Source of the DNA: Actinoalloteichus_B caeruleus
Lineage (GTDB): Bacteria > Actinomycetota > Actinomycetes > Mycobacteriales > Pseudonocardiaceae
Length of the DNA: 64,000 bases
Strand: one strand, 5' to 3'
Assembly: GCF_000718005.1 (NCBI RefSeq)
Contig: NZ_JODV01000014.1
Both the position numbers and the translations under genes were made by a program. Shown piece by piece: positions 1-7,868 of this stretch (the first letter of the stretch is position 1; every line of letters starts with the position of its first letter). The notes beneath the pieces were generated by a model. It had not been told where the DNA came from, searched no databases, and was given only the letters and a program-made list of their open reading frames with translations.

Positions 1-741
1 CGCGCAGAGCTCACGGGCCCGGTCCAGGCTCGTCGCGGTGGCGGTCAGCGGGTTCCACGCCCCGCTGGCGGTGTCCGACGGCAGGTCCTGGACCGCGTCC
101 AGGAGGTGCCCCAGCCGGCCGAACATCCGGCCCGCCTCGCGCAGCGGGTCGGCGTTCCCCGGCATCCCGGCCAGCACCGCGGTGTGGGCGAAGGCCTGGG
201 CGGTCGCCGACTCGGTCGGTGCCGTCACCACGCGGACGTCGGAGCCCGGTCGAGCGTCCCGTTCCACCTCGTCCTGGTGCGCGACGACCGCCAGCAGGGA
301 GTCGGTGTCCAGCCGCAGGCCCCGGCCGGCGGCGGAGACCTGACGTGCCCAGCGGTCGGCCACCCGACCGGCGACCGAGCGCACCGGCCGGCGCGCGTAG
401 TGGCCGTCGCCGTCGAGCACGTGGTCCCGGATTCGGGCGGAGGCCAGCGCGAGGGACACCGTGGCCGCCAGTCTGGCCCCCGCGCCCACCGCCACCGAGG
501 CACCCCGGAAGCCGCGCAACGCGCAGGGCCCGGCGGCCCGTTGGGCCGCGCGCGTCCCCTCCGGTGGCAGCTGGGCGGTGAACAGGACCGACAGCAGCAG
601 CCCGTCGTAGCTCGTCGCGACCCTCGCCAGGTGCCCGTGCGCGTCACGGAGCGCGAGGCACAGACCGCACAGGTGCCCCATCCAGGCGGTGCGCAGCGCC
701 GGGGGCAGGGTGTGCTGGCAGGGCCGAAGAATCCCGAACAC
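1..741 (-). CDS. DUF5685 family protein, C-terminus cut by window edge
   Basis: Reading leftward from a GTG at 739-741 gives 247 codons without a stop up to the window edge, so the gene is incomplete at its C-terminus. The N-terminus reads VFGILRPCQHTLPPALRTAW followed by a Cys pair in HLCGLCLALRDAHGH. This Cys-rich, His-containing start is typical of the actinobacterial DUF5685 family, whose biochemical role is not known. The start is supported by GGAGGG a few bases upstream. The gene is divergent from the DUF402 gene at 999. Family assignment is from recalled N-terminal motifs only; function is unknown. Confidence 0.8.
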   Translation of the reverse strand, partial: MFGILRPCQHTLPPALRTAWMGHLCGLCLALRDAHGHLARVATSYDGLLLSVLFTAQLPPEGTRAAQRAAGPCALRGFRGASVAVGAGARLAATVSLALASARIRDHVLDGDGHYARRPVRSVAGRVADRWARQVSAAGRGLRLDTDSLLAVVAHQDEVERDARPGSDVRVVTAPTESATAQAFAHTAVLAGMPGNADPLREAGRMFGRLGHLLDAVQDLPSDTASGAWNPLTATATSLDRARELCA

Positions 742-998
742 GTGTCCCTCCACGACCGTCGCGGGTCCCTCCCGCGCCGGGGAGCACAGTCCAGCGCATT
801 TTCACCCATGCGGGGGACGCTGTAATCAAAATGCCGCCTACCCCAGCACCCCGGGGACGCCCTGTTCGCACTGACGGAGGAGGAAGGGGCCCCCACGGCC
901 CGGGCAGGCCGGCCGGCCAGTTCATCCTGGGTGAGCACCCGACCACGCGGACGGCGAGGGCGCCTCCGCCCCCTTCCCCGGATGTGCACTATTGGTGC
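742..998. other. Divergent intergenic region, 257 bp
   Basis: This separates the leftward DUF5685 gene from the rightward DUF402 gene and must hold both promoters. No convincing -35/-10 pair stands out. A slightly AT-richer patch (around 820-832) and CACTATTG just before the ATG at 999 are the only non-GC-rich stretches. The lack of a Shine-Dalgarno sequence before 999 would fit a leaderless transcript, but this is inference. Confidence 0.4.
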
Positions 999-1565
999 AT
1001 GAGCGTCGAGACCACCACCGCCGCCCCGCACATCCACGCGCCCAAGATCGAGCTCTTCGACACCAGAACCATGACCAACACCGATCCGAAGGGATTCCGC
1101 CGCACCGTCGACGAGTACCGGCGCGAGGAGTTCGGTCTGTACCTCGCCAGGGAGGTGGTGGACCACCACCGCTTCCGCTACCTGGAATCGTGGCTGTTGC
1201 CGGAACACCGCATTCGGTTGAGTCGGTGGACGTGGTGGCCCGGCGAGGAGGCCGACTACGACTTCTACCTCGACGTCGCCGAGATCACCCGTTCCCCGGA
1301 GGACCCCGCGCGGTGGCGGACCCGCGACTGCTACCTCGACATCCTCGTCCGCACCGGACGCGGCGTGGAGGTGGTGGACTCCGACGAGCTCATCGCGGCC
1401 GTCCGGGCCGACCTGCTCTCCGCTGACAGCGCGGAACGCGCCATGACCGCGGCGCACCACGCCGTCGGCGGCATCGCGGCGCACGGCTACGACGTCACCG
1501 CCTGGCTCGCGTCCACCGGCGTCACGATCACCTGGCGAGAGCCAACCGACTCCGCCGACAGCTGA
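999..1565 (+). CDS. DUF402 (FomD-like) protein
   Basis: This is a 188-residue soluble protein of the DUF402 superfamily. The family includes FomD of fosfomycin biosynthesis, a metal-dependent nucleotidyl phosphohydrolase. The central part shows WWPGEEADYDFYLDV, then RDCYLDILV and DSDEL, a spacing of acidic residues consistent with the divalent-cation site of the family. The C-terminal third is helical (AERAMTAAHHAVGGI). The ATG at 999 is chosen because upstream in-frame sequence is low-complexity Pro/Arg with no ribosome site. It is followed about 150 bp later by a diverged paralogue. The physiological substrate cannot be read from sequence; generic nucleotide or pyrophosphate hydrolysis is the likely reaction. 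Confidence 0.75.
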   Translation: MSVETTTAAPHIHAPKIELFDTRTMTNTDPKGFRRTVDEYRREEFGLYLAREVVDHHRFRYLESWLLPEHRIRLSRWTWWPGEEADYDFYLDVAEITRSPEDPARWRTRDCYLDILVRTGRGVEVVDSDELIAAVRADLLSADSAERAMTAAHHAVGGIAAHGYDVTAWLASTGVTITWREPTDSADS

Positions 1566-1712
1566 CGAGGAATTCGTCAACCGCTGTCCGGGTCGTTCTT
1601 CCCCGCGATTCGGGAACGGAACGGAGTCACTGATCGACAATGCCGGATTCGTAACAGAAAGACGATGTTCCCCTCATCACAAAGTGGGGCGAAATGGCTA
1701 CCCTCTGAGCTT

Positions 1713-2231
1713 GTGGGCGCCGTTGTCACACCGCAGTTGATCGATGTGGTCGACACGATCACCTCGGTCCGGAACTACCCGTCCGGAACACGTCACCATC
1801 TCACCACCTGTCGGGTCGAGCACTGGGGCTTACGCACCGAGAGCGCGACACCCGACGATCCGTTCACCAGCTCCGAGGTCAGCTGGGTCCTGCCCGCCCA
1901 GGGCATCAGGATCCAGCGCCGCCGACCCCGGTCGCGGCACGCCAGAAGCGGACCGACCCTGCTGACGGCCATCAGGGTCACCCACGACCACCGCTCCTGG
2001 CGGACCACCGACCTCCTCCTGGGGCTCGCCCTCCAGGGTCGGCGGACTCCCCGCATCGTGAACTCGGCCGAGTTCGCGGCGGCGGTGACCGGCCGCGTCC
2101 TCCGCGCGGCCGACGCCGAACTGGCGCTGCGGACCGTGCACCGCACGCTGGAGGAGATCAGCGAGTACCACCACGACCTGGGCAGCTGGCTGTTGGGACT
2201 CGGCATCACCCGGTCCCTGCCCGGGGGCTGA
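1713..2231 (+). CDS. Diverged DUF402-like paralogue
   Basis: This is a 172-residue protein if translated from the GTG at 1713; an ATG at 1665 gives 188 residues. It aligns by eye along its whole length with the preceding DUF402 protein. RDCYLDILVRTGRGVEVVDSDELIAAV in gene one corresponds to TTDLLLGLALQGRRTPRIVNSAEFAAAV here, and GYDVTAWLASTGVTI corresponds to HHDLGSWLLGLGITR. Several acidic residues of the putative metal site are replaced (YLD to LLG, DSDEL to NSAEF), and the central segment is Arg-rich. This suggests a tandem duplication followed by loss of catalysis, giving a regulatory or decaying copy. Clean codon use and length conservation argue against a pseudogene. Confidence 0.6.
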   Translation: MGAVVTPQLIDVVDTITSVRNYPSGTRHHLTTCRVEHWGLRTESATPDDPFTSSEVSWVLPAQGIRIQRRRPRSRHARSGPTLLTAIRVTHDHRSWRTTDLLLGLALQGRRTPRIVNSAEFAAAVTGRVLRAADAELALRTVHRTLEEISEYHHDLGSWLLGLGITRSLPGG

Positions 2232-2289
2232 GCGCGTCGGGGTCGGCGGTGGGTGCGCCGTTACCGACCCCGACGACCAGCCCGGCCCG

Positions 2290-2309
2290 CCGGGACCAGC
2301 CGGTCCCGG
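2290..2309. terminator. Hairpin between convergent genes
   Basis: CCGGGACC at 2290-2297 pairs perfectly with GGTCCCGG at 2302-2309 across the loop AGCC. It lies between the stop of the DUF402-like gene (2231) and the stop of the opposite-strand coaE (2359). There is no T tract, as is usual for actinobacterial terminators; it could serve both directions. Confidence 0.6.
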
Positions 2310-2358
2310 GGGTCGCGCACGCCCCGGTTCGAGCAACCGCCCCCGCCTGGTCCCCCGA

Positions 2359-3576
2359 CTAGGTCCGGCCGGTCTCGTCCCCGGCCCGCCACCCCACCCG
2401 CGCGGCCCACCGGTCGGCCGCTGGCAACCGTTCCGTGAACCAGGGCTCCTTGCCGGCCGTGTACGCCGCCGCGTCGCGGTCGCGGCCGAACCTCTCGGCC
2501 GTCGCGCGCTTGAGGCTGGCGTAGTCCGCCCGCGCCGCCTCATCCGCCCGCAACCATGCCGGGAACAGCAGCGCGTACCGCCACCCCTCGGTCCCGACGA
2601 CCCGCACGTGCAGGTTCACCGCGCGTCCCGGGTCCGCCGAGGTGTGCACGCGCTTGCGCCACTGGTCCGGGTCCGGGTCCCACGGCTGCGGGGCGTCGGA
2701 GTCGATGCCCTCGAAACGCGGGAACCCGGCAGCGGCGAGCGGGGCGGCCAGGGCGTCCGCCGTCGCGAGGTCCGCCACCGTCAGCTGGAGGTCGAGGACG
2801 TCCTTCGCCGGCAGGTGGGGAACGGAGGTGGAACCGACGTGGTCGACGCGCAGCGCGTCGGGCCCGGCCACGCGGCGCACCCGCTCGACGATCCGCGCGG
2901 CCTGCGCCGCCCAGTCCGGGTCGTGGTCGACCAGCACCGGGGCGGTGGCGTCCCGACCCGAGCGGACCAGTCGCACGTTGCGCTCGAAGGGGACCAGGCG
3001 GTCACGCCACAGGGCGTCCACCTCGGCCAGCAACACCCGCCGGGACGCCGTGTTGTCCAGCAGGACGTCCGCCGCCGCCCGACGGTCCTCGTCCGTCGCC
3101 TGGCTGCCGATGCGACCCCGGGCCTCGGACTCGGTCATCCCCCGGGTCCGACGCAACCGATCCACCCGGACCCGCTCGGGGGCCATCACCACCACCGCCA
3201 GGTGGTACTGGGAACTCATCCCCTTCTCGACCAGGAGCGGGATGTCGTGGACGACGACCGCGTCCGGGGGAGCGGCCTCGAACGCCGCGGCGGCCAACTC
3301 CGCCACCCGGGGGTGCAGGATCGAGTTCAAGCGGGCCCGCTCCGCCTCGTCCGAGAAGACACGCCGCGCCACCTCCGGGCGGTCCAGGGCCCCCTCCGGG
3401 GTCAGCACCCCGACGCCGAACGCGGCGACGACCTCCCGCAGCCCCTCGCTACCGGGCGCCACCACCCGCCTGGCCAGTTCGTCCGCGTCGACCACGACGG
3501 CCCCGTGCTCGGCCAGCCGCCGCGCGACGGTGGACTTCCCCGCACCGATGCCCCCGGTCAGTCCGATACGCAGCAC
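2359..3576 (-). CDS. coaE: Dephospho-CoA kinase with C-terminal GrpB/UPF0157 domain
   Basis: This 405-residue fusion catalyses the last CoA biosynthesis step, ATP-dependent 3'-phosphorylation of dephospho-CoA, in the cytosol. Residues 1-200 form the kinase: the P-loop GLTGGIGAGKST is near the N-terminus, followed by DADELARRVV, RPEVARRVF, LNSILHPRV and DIPLLVEKG. From about residue 205 a GrpB/UPF0157 nucleotidyltransferase-fold domain begins (VLVDHDPDWAAQA, RVDHVGSTSVP, DLQLTV). The same fusion is known in Mycobacterium CoaE, where the second domain was proposed to aid folding. The start gives the usual MLRIGLTGGIGAGKS. The gene lies 105 bp downstream of rpsA but is separated from it by a strong terminator. 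Confidence 0.95.
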   Translation of the reverse strand: MLRIGLTGGIGAGKSTVARRLAEHGAVVVDADELARRVVAPGSEGLREVVAAFGVGVLTPEGALDRPEVARRVFSDEAERARLNSILHPRVAELAAAAFEAAPPDAVVVHDIPLLVEKGMSSQYHLAVVVMAPERVRVDRLRRTRGMTESEARGRIGSQATDEDRRAAADVLLDNTASRRVLLAEVDALWRDRLVPFERNVRLVRSGRDATAPVLVDHDPDWAAQAARIVERVRRVAGPDALRVDHVGSTSVPHLPAKDVLDLQLTVADLATADALAAPLAAAGFPRFEGIDSDAPQPWDPDPDQWRKRVHTSADPGRAVNLHVRVVGTEGWRYALLFPAWLRADEAARADYASLKRATAERFGRDRDAAAYTAGKEPWFTERLPAADRWAARVGWRAGDETGRT

Positions 3577-3595
3577 AGCGACCCCTCCCGAAACG

Positions 3596-3633
3596 CGTCA
3601 GAGCCCGCACCTCGGGAGGTGCGGGCTCTGACG
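3596..3633 (-). terminator. Strong hairpin downstream of rpsA
   Basis: A perfect 17-bp stem pairs CGTCAGAGCCCGCACCT (3596-3612) with its complement at 3617-3633 across the tetraloop CGGG. It sits 48 bp after the rpsA stop and before coaE, so most rpsA transcripts should end here. No long T run follows. Confidence 0.85.
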
Positions 3634-3681
3634 ACCGTACTGGCTCACTCAGCGCGGATCAAAGATCCGGGCTGATCGCGC

Positions 3682-5151
3682 TCACGCGCCGCCGGACAGC
3701 TTCTCCCGCAGGGCGGCGAGCTGCTCGTCGCTGGCGAGCGAACCGCTGGAGTCGGTACGCGGGGTGTCGGACGAGTAGCTCTGGTCGCCGACCGGCTCCA
3801 CGTCCACGCCCTCCTCGGCAGCCTTGGTGACCTGCTTCTTGTGCTGCTCGTAGCGGCGCTGGGCCTCGGCGTACTGGCCCTCCCACTCCTCGCGCTGCGA
3901 GTCGTAGCCCTCCATCCACTCCTGGGTCTCCGGGTCGAAGCCCTCGGGGTAGATGTAGTTGCCCTCGTTGTCGTACTCGGCGGCCATGCCGTACTGGGTC
4001 GGGTCGAACTCCATCTCGGGAGTGAAGCCCTCGTTGGCCTGCTTCAGCGACAGCGAGATGCGGCGACGCTCGAGGTCGATGTCGATGACCTTGACCATGA
4101 CCTCGTTGCCGACCTGCACGACCTGCTCCGGCACCTCGACGTGGCGCTCGGCCAGCTCCGAGATGTGGACCAGACCCTCGATGCCCTCGTCCACCCGGAC
4201 GAACGCGCCGAAGGGGACCAGCTTGGTGACCTTGCCGGGCACGATCTGGCCGATGGCGTGCGTCCTGGCGAACTGGCGCCACGGGTCTTCCTGGGTGGCC
4301 TTGAGCGACAGCGACACGCGCTCGCGCTCCATGTCCACGTCGAGCACCTCGACGGTGACCTCCTGGCCCACCTCGACGACCTCGCTCGGGTGGTCGATGT
4401 GCTTCCAGGAGAGCTCGGAGACGTGCACCAGACCGTCCACCCCGCCGAGGTCGACGAAGGCACCGAAGTTGACGATCGAGGAGACGACGCCCTTGCGGAC
4501 CTGCCCCTTCTGGAGCTGGTTGAGGAACTCGCTCCGCACCTCGGACTGGGTCTGCTCCAGCCAGGCGCGCCGGGACAGGACCACGTTGTTGCGGTTCTTG
4601 TCCAGCTCGATGATCTTCGCCTCGAGCTCGCGGCTGACGTAGGGCTGGAGGTCCCGGACGCGGCGCATCTCGACGAGGGAGGCGGGGAGGAAGCCCCGGA
4701 GGCCGATGTCGAGGATCAGGCCGCCCTTGACGACCTCGATGACGGTGCCCTTGACCGGCTCGTCCTTCTCCTTGAGCGCCTCGATGGTGCCCCAGGCGCG
4801 CTCGTACTGGGCGCGCTTCTTGGACAGGATCAGCCGACCTTCTTTGTCCTCCTTCTGGAGGACAAGGGCCTCGACGTGGTCACCGACGGTGACCACCTCG
4901 GCCGGATCGACGTCGTGCTTGATCGACAGCTCGCGCGAAGGAATGACGCCTTCGGTCTTGTAGCCGATGTCGAGCAGCACCTCGTCACGATCGACCTTGA
5001 CGATGGTGCCTTCAACGATGTCGCCATCGTTGAAGTACTTGATGGTTTCGTCGATGGCCGCGAGGAAGTCCTCCTCCGTCCCGATATCGTTGACGGCAAC
5101 CTGCTGCTTCGACGAGTTGGCAGCCGGGACAGTGGTGGTGTCGGTGGACAT
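3682..5151 (-). CDS. rpsA: 30S ribosomal protein S1
   Basis: This 489-residue RNA-binding protein of the small subunit has four S1/OB-fold repeats, as in other actinobacteria. The repeats begin near GDIVEGTIVKVDRDEVLLDI, KGTVIEVVKGGLILDIGLRG, KGVVSSIVNFGAFVDLGGVD and PGKVTKLVPFGAFVRVDEGI. Acidic linkers and a disordered acidic C-terminal tail follow. S1 helps mRNA bind the ribosome and also takes part in trans-translation. The ATG at 5151 gives the family-standard N-terminus. A sigma-A-like promoter about 200 bp upstream implies a long untranslated leader, which may allow autoregulation as in other bacteria (inference). Confidence 0.97.
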   Translation of the reverse strand: MSTDTTTVPAANSSKQQVAVNDIGTEEDFLAAIDETIKYFNDGDIVEGTIVKVDRDEVLLDIGYKTEGVIPSRELSIKHDVDPAEVVTVGDHVEALVLQKEDKEGRLILSKKRAQYERAWGTIEALKEKDEPVKGTVIEVVKGGLILDIGLRGFLPASLVEMRRVRDLQPYVSRELEAKIIELDKNRNNVVLSRRAWLEQTQSEVRSEFLNQLQKGQVRKGVVSSIVNFGAFVDLGGVDGLVHVSELSWKHIDHPSEVVEVGQEVTVEVLDVDMERERVSLSLKATQEDPWRQFARTHAIGQIVPGKVTKLVPFGAFVRVDEGIEGLVHISELAERHVEVPEQVVQVGNEVMVKVIDIDLERRRISLSLKQANEGFTPEMEFDPTQYGMAAEYDNEGNYIYPEGFDPETQEWMEGYDSQREEWEGQYAEAQRRYEQHKKQVTKAAEEGVDVEPVGDQSYSSDTPRTDSSGSLASDEQLAALREKLSGGA

Positions 5152-5353
5152 TAGGTAGGTGGCTCCGGTATGGATTCGAGGTAGCGGGCGACTTGCTTCA
5201 CTTGTCTGCTCTGGACGCCATCGTAGGCCTCCGCGCGACGGGCCGGTAGCTCGCCACCGATCGGTGGCACGACCCCCGCGGGCCCGGATCCACTCCGGCG
5301 TCCACGCGACTCGCGGCCCTGACGGGTGCGGAACAGTCTGACAACGCAGAGGT

Positions 5354-5383
5354 ATCGTACGCGCCCAGGTGATCCCTGGGCAA
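5354..5383 (-). promoter_or_regulatory. Candidate rpsA promoter with internal inverted repeat
   Basis: On the minus strand TTGCCC (complement of 5378-5383) and TACGAT (complement of 5354-5359) are spaced by 18 bp, a good housekeeping promoter match for an actinomycete. Between the two boxes lies CCCAGG-N5-CCTGGG (5364-5380), a perfect inverted repeat that could be an operator. The 5' leader to the rpsA start would be about 195 nt. The rest of the divergent region (5152-5438) shows nothing further. Confidence 0.5.
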
Positions 5384-5438
5384 ACCCGGATGCGATCCGA
5401 AGAAGTTGATCAACGCAGGTAGACGGGTCGGTGGACGA

Positions 5439-6326
5439 GTGACGAACAGTCCCCAGCCGGGTGCGGGGTCGCCAGCACCCGGGACGACCGGCGACCCGAG
5501 GTTCCGGCACGCGGAGGACACCCTCGGCACCAGCGGGGTGTCCCGCACCACACCCGGGCCGGCCGCCGCCCGCGCCGCCAGCCGCGCGTGGTGGGACGCC
5601 GACGCCGACGACTACCAGCGCGAACACGGCGACTTCCTCGGGCTGACCGAGTTCCGGTGGGCCCCGGAGGGCGTCACCGAAGGCGACCTCGGACTCCTCG
5701 GCGAGGTGCGAGGAGCCAGCGTCCTGGAGGTCGGCTGCGGGTCCGCGAGCTGCTCCCGCTGGCTTCGGACGCGGGGCGCCCACCCGGTCGCCATGGACCT
5801 CTCCGCCGGCATGTTGCGACACGCCGCGCTGGGCGCCGCCGAGTCCGGCGTCGACGTCCCCCTGGTGCTGGCGAGCGCGGACGCGCTCCCGTTCGCCTCG
5901 GAGAGCTTCGACCTCGCGTGCTCGGCGTTCGGCGCGGTCCCGTTCGTCTCCGACCTCGACCGGTTGACCTCCGAGGTCGCCCGTGTCCTCCGGCCCGGCG
6001 GACGGTGGGTCTTCGCCGTGACTCACCCGATGCGGTGGATCTTCCCGGACGACCCCGGCCCGGCGGGCCTGACGGTCCGCCAGTCGTACTTCGACCGGAC
6101 GCCCTACGTCGAGGTCGACGAGGACGGGGTGCCGACCTACGTGGAGTACCACCGGACGATCGGCGACCACGTCCGCGCCCTGGTCGGTGCGGGGCTTCGG
6201 CTCGTCGACCTGGTGGAGCCGGAGTGGCCGGCGGGGCACGACCGGGTGTGGGGGCAGTGGAGCCCGCTGCGCGGTCGGCTGTTCCCGGGCACCGCCATCT
6301 TCCGCGCGGAGAAGGCGGACGGCTGA
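5439..6326 (+). CDS. SAM-dependent class I methyltransferase
   Basis: This protein of about 295 residues has a Rossmann-fold methyltransferase core. The SAM-binding motif I is SVLEVGCGSASCSRWL, followed by the acidic residue in VAMDLSAGML, then ASADALPFASESFDLACSAF and EVARVLRPGGRWVF, all typical of Methyltransf_11/25. Residues 1-45 are Pro/Gly-rich and probably disordered. The C-terminal part (MRWIFPDD, EYHRTIGDH, WGQWSPLRG) matches actinobacterial proteins annotated only as methyltransferase, so the substrate is unknown. GTG at 5439 is preferred; TTG at 5406 would add 11 residues. It is divergent from rpsA. Confidence 0.85.
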   Translation: MTNSPQPGAGSPAPGTTGDPRFRHAEDTLGTSGVSRTTPGPAAARAASRAWWDADADDYQREHGDFLGLTEFRWAPEGVTEGDLGLLGEVRGASVLEVGCGSASCSRWLRTRGAHPVAMDLSAGMLRHAALGAAESGVDVPLVLASADALPFASESFDLACSAFGAVPFVSDLDRLTSEVARVLRPGGRWVFAVTHPMRWIFPDDPGPAGLTVRQSYFDRTPYVEVDEDGVPTYVEYHRTIGDHVRALVGAGLRLVDLVEPEWPAGHDRVWGQWSPLRGRLFPGTAIFRAEKADG

Positions 6327-6396
6327 CGGTCGGCGCCGTCGGGACGGGCTGCCACGCTGGGCCGGTGCCACCCCCGAGCCGCGACAGGAACGAGCG

Positions 6397-7341
6397 ATGA
6401 CCACCACCCGCAACCTCCTCGCCGAGCAGTCGGCGCGCTTCGCCCGGCTGGACCCCGTGATCCCGGCCCAGCGGGTCGCGCCCGTGGGAGAACCGGTGGT
6501 CGCCGCCCTGCCCGACGGCAGGGTGGTCGGGGGCGTGGTCGCCTTCCACCACCACCCTCCCGGCACCGTGTCCAGCCTGTGGTCGGCCCGGTACTGCCGC
6601 GAGCTGACGCCCCTGCTCGGCTCGGTGGGGGCGGAGGGACTGGCCGAACTCCTCGCCGCGGCCCGCCCGGTGCTGGTGGACGGGCTGGCGGCGGAACCGG
6701 ACTCGGCGGTCGAGGTGATCTGGCCCAGCCGGGACGCCGAGGCGACGCGGGTGCTGCTCGACCACGGCTTCGTGCCGCTGAGCGTGCTCGCGATCAGGAC
6801 CACCGCCGCCCCGTCCCGGCCGGCACCGGTCGACGACCGGGTCCGGGTGCGCCGGGGCGGGCCCTCGGACCTGACGGAGGTCCTGGACCTGGCGATGGCG
6901 GAGTTGGAGTACTCCGCGCTGGTCGGCGGGACCGTCCTGCGCCCGGACGCCCGTGACCTGAAGGCGGAGACCCTGCGGACGAGGCTGGCGGGGGACCACC
7001 CCGTCTGGCTGGCGGAGGTGGACGGACTGGTGATCGGCCTCGCCGAGGGCGCGTGGAGCCCCGTGGCGGAGGGCAGCCCGGGGTCGACCCGCCTCCCCAC
7101 CGGCCTCCTCGGGTACGTCAACTGCGTGTCGGTGGCCTCCGGAGCCCGAGGGCTGGGCGTGGGTCAGCTGTTGATGGCCCGGGCGCACGAGGAGTTCGAC
7201 ACGGCGGGGGCGCGGGCCACCTACCTGTACTACAACCCGCCCAACCCGCTCAGCTCGGTGTTCTGGCCACGACAGGGCTACCGGCCGCTCTGGACCATCT
7301 GGGAATCCCGTCCCGCCACCGGACTGCGTCACGGCCCGTGA
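6397..7341 (+). CDS. GNAT family N-acetyltransferase
   Basis: This 314-residue cytosolic protein has an N-terminal acetyl-CoA-independent half (about residues 1-140) and a C-terminal GNAT domain. The acetyl-CoA pyrophosphate-binding motif A is seen as VNCVSVASGARGLGVGQLLM (R/Q-x-x-G-x-G/A), followed by YLYYNPPNPLSSVFW and QGYRPLW. Its own ATG at 6397 is preceded by AGGAACGAGCG. It begins 70 bp after the methyltransferase, so the two may be co-transcribed. The substrate, amine or protein, cannot be deduced. A tandem-GNAT architecture with a degenerate first half is possible. Confidence 0.8.
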   Translation: MTTTRNLLAEQSARFARLDPVIPAQRVAPVGEPVVAALPDGRVVGGVVAFHHHPPGTVSSLWSARYCRELTPLLGSVGAEGLAELLAAARPVLVDGLAAEPDSAVEVIWPSRDAEATRVLLDHGFVPLSVLAIRTTAAPSRPAPVDDRVRVRRGGPSDLTEVLDLAMAELEYSALVGGTVLRPDARDLKAETLRTRLAGDHPVWLAEVDGLVIGLAEGAWSPVAEGSPGSTRLPTGLLGYVNCVSVASGARGLGVGQLLMARAHEEFDTAGARATYLYYNPPNPLSSVFWPRQGYRPLWTIWESRPATGLRHGP

Positions 7342-7349
7342 TGACACAG

Positions 7350-7406
7350 CGTCACTCCGAAATCGGACAATAATAGTTACCACATGGTTATCTCACGAGA
7401 GTGACG
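7350..7406. other. AT-rich inverted-repeat element after the GNAT gene
   Basis: CGTCACTC (7350-7357) is repeated in inverse orientation as GAGTGACG (7399-7406) around 41 bp of unusually AT-rich sequence containing ATAATAGTTACC and ATGGTTATC. It begins 9 bp after the GNAT stop. It could be a terminator with a large loop, an operator pair, or a promoter region for the next gene. The remainder of 7407-7804 contains no credible gene. Confidence 0.4.
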
Positions 7407-7804
7407 TTTCCCCCCGGATCGAGTTGACCAGCGGTGGAGACCACGGAACAGCGGCCCCCAAGTCGTCCACCCCGCCAGCCCGCGCATCCCGTGCCCGGCA
7501 CGACCCCCGACGGCGCACACCCAGCGTGACCTGCGACGCGACGCCCCACCTCGCGTCCACTGGCGCCCACCGCCACCGCCGGCGGAACCGCCGAGGCGGC
7601 TGGCCGAGGGCGCGGCGCGACCGGGCCGGGGGCCGTCACCCGGGGCCGCTCCCCGCCCCTGACCCGGCCAGCCCAGTCACCGTTGCGTCGTCGGTCGCAT
7701 TCCCGGTGTGACATTCGGCCGCCGAACACCCCGCCGATCGGGGTAGCCAGCCATTGACTGCTCACTTCGCGCCCCTGTTCACTCCACAGTTGATTGCGCA
7801 AGCA

Positions 7805-7834
7805 ACCTGCGGGGGCGAACCTCCCCCCGCGGGT
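7805..7834 (+). promoter_or_regulatory. GC-rich leader hairpin before the Tat propeller gene
   Basis: ACCTGCGGGGG (7805-7815) pairs with CCCCCGCGGGT (7824-7834) through 11 base pairs with one G-U pair and an 8-nt loop. It lies about 35 bp upstream of the ATG at 7869, in front of the GAGGAGGAG ribosome site. A TTGACT-like box sits near 7755. The hairpin could act as an attenuator or a stability element; function is inferred from position only. Confidence 0.45.
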
Positions 7835-7868
7835 CGGGTGGTGGTACCTCGGTCGAGGAGGAGACGAG

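Noticed and set aside
225..1640. A 471-codon minus-strand open frame across the DUF402 gene
   Set aside because: It is antisense to a motif-bearing gene and out of frame with the DUF5685 gene; no ribosome site and no recognisable domain.
2310..2358. GGTTCGAGCAACC-like sequence near 2323-2340 considered as a tRNA T-arm
   Set aside because: No acceptor stem, anticodon arm or D-arm can be built around it.
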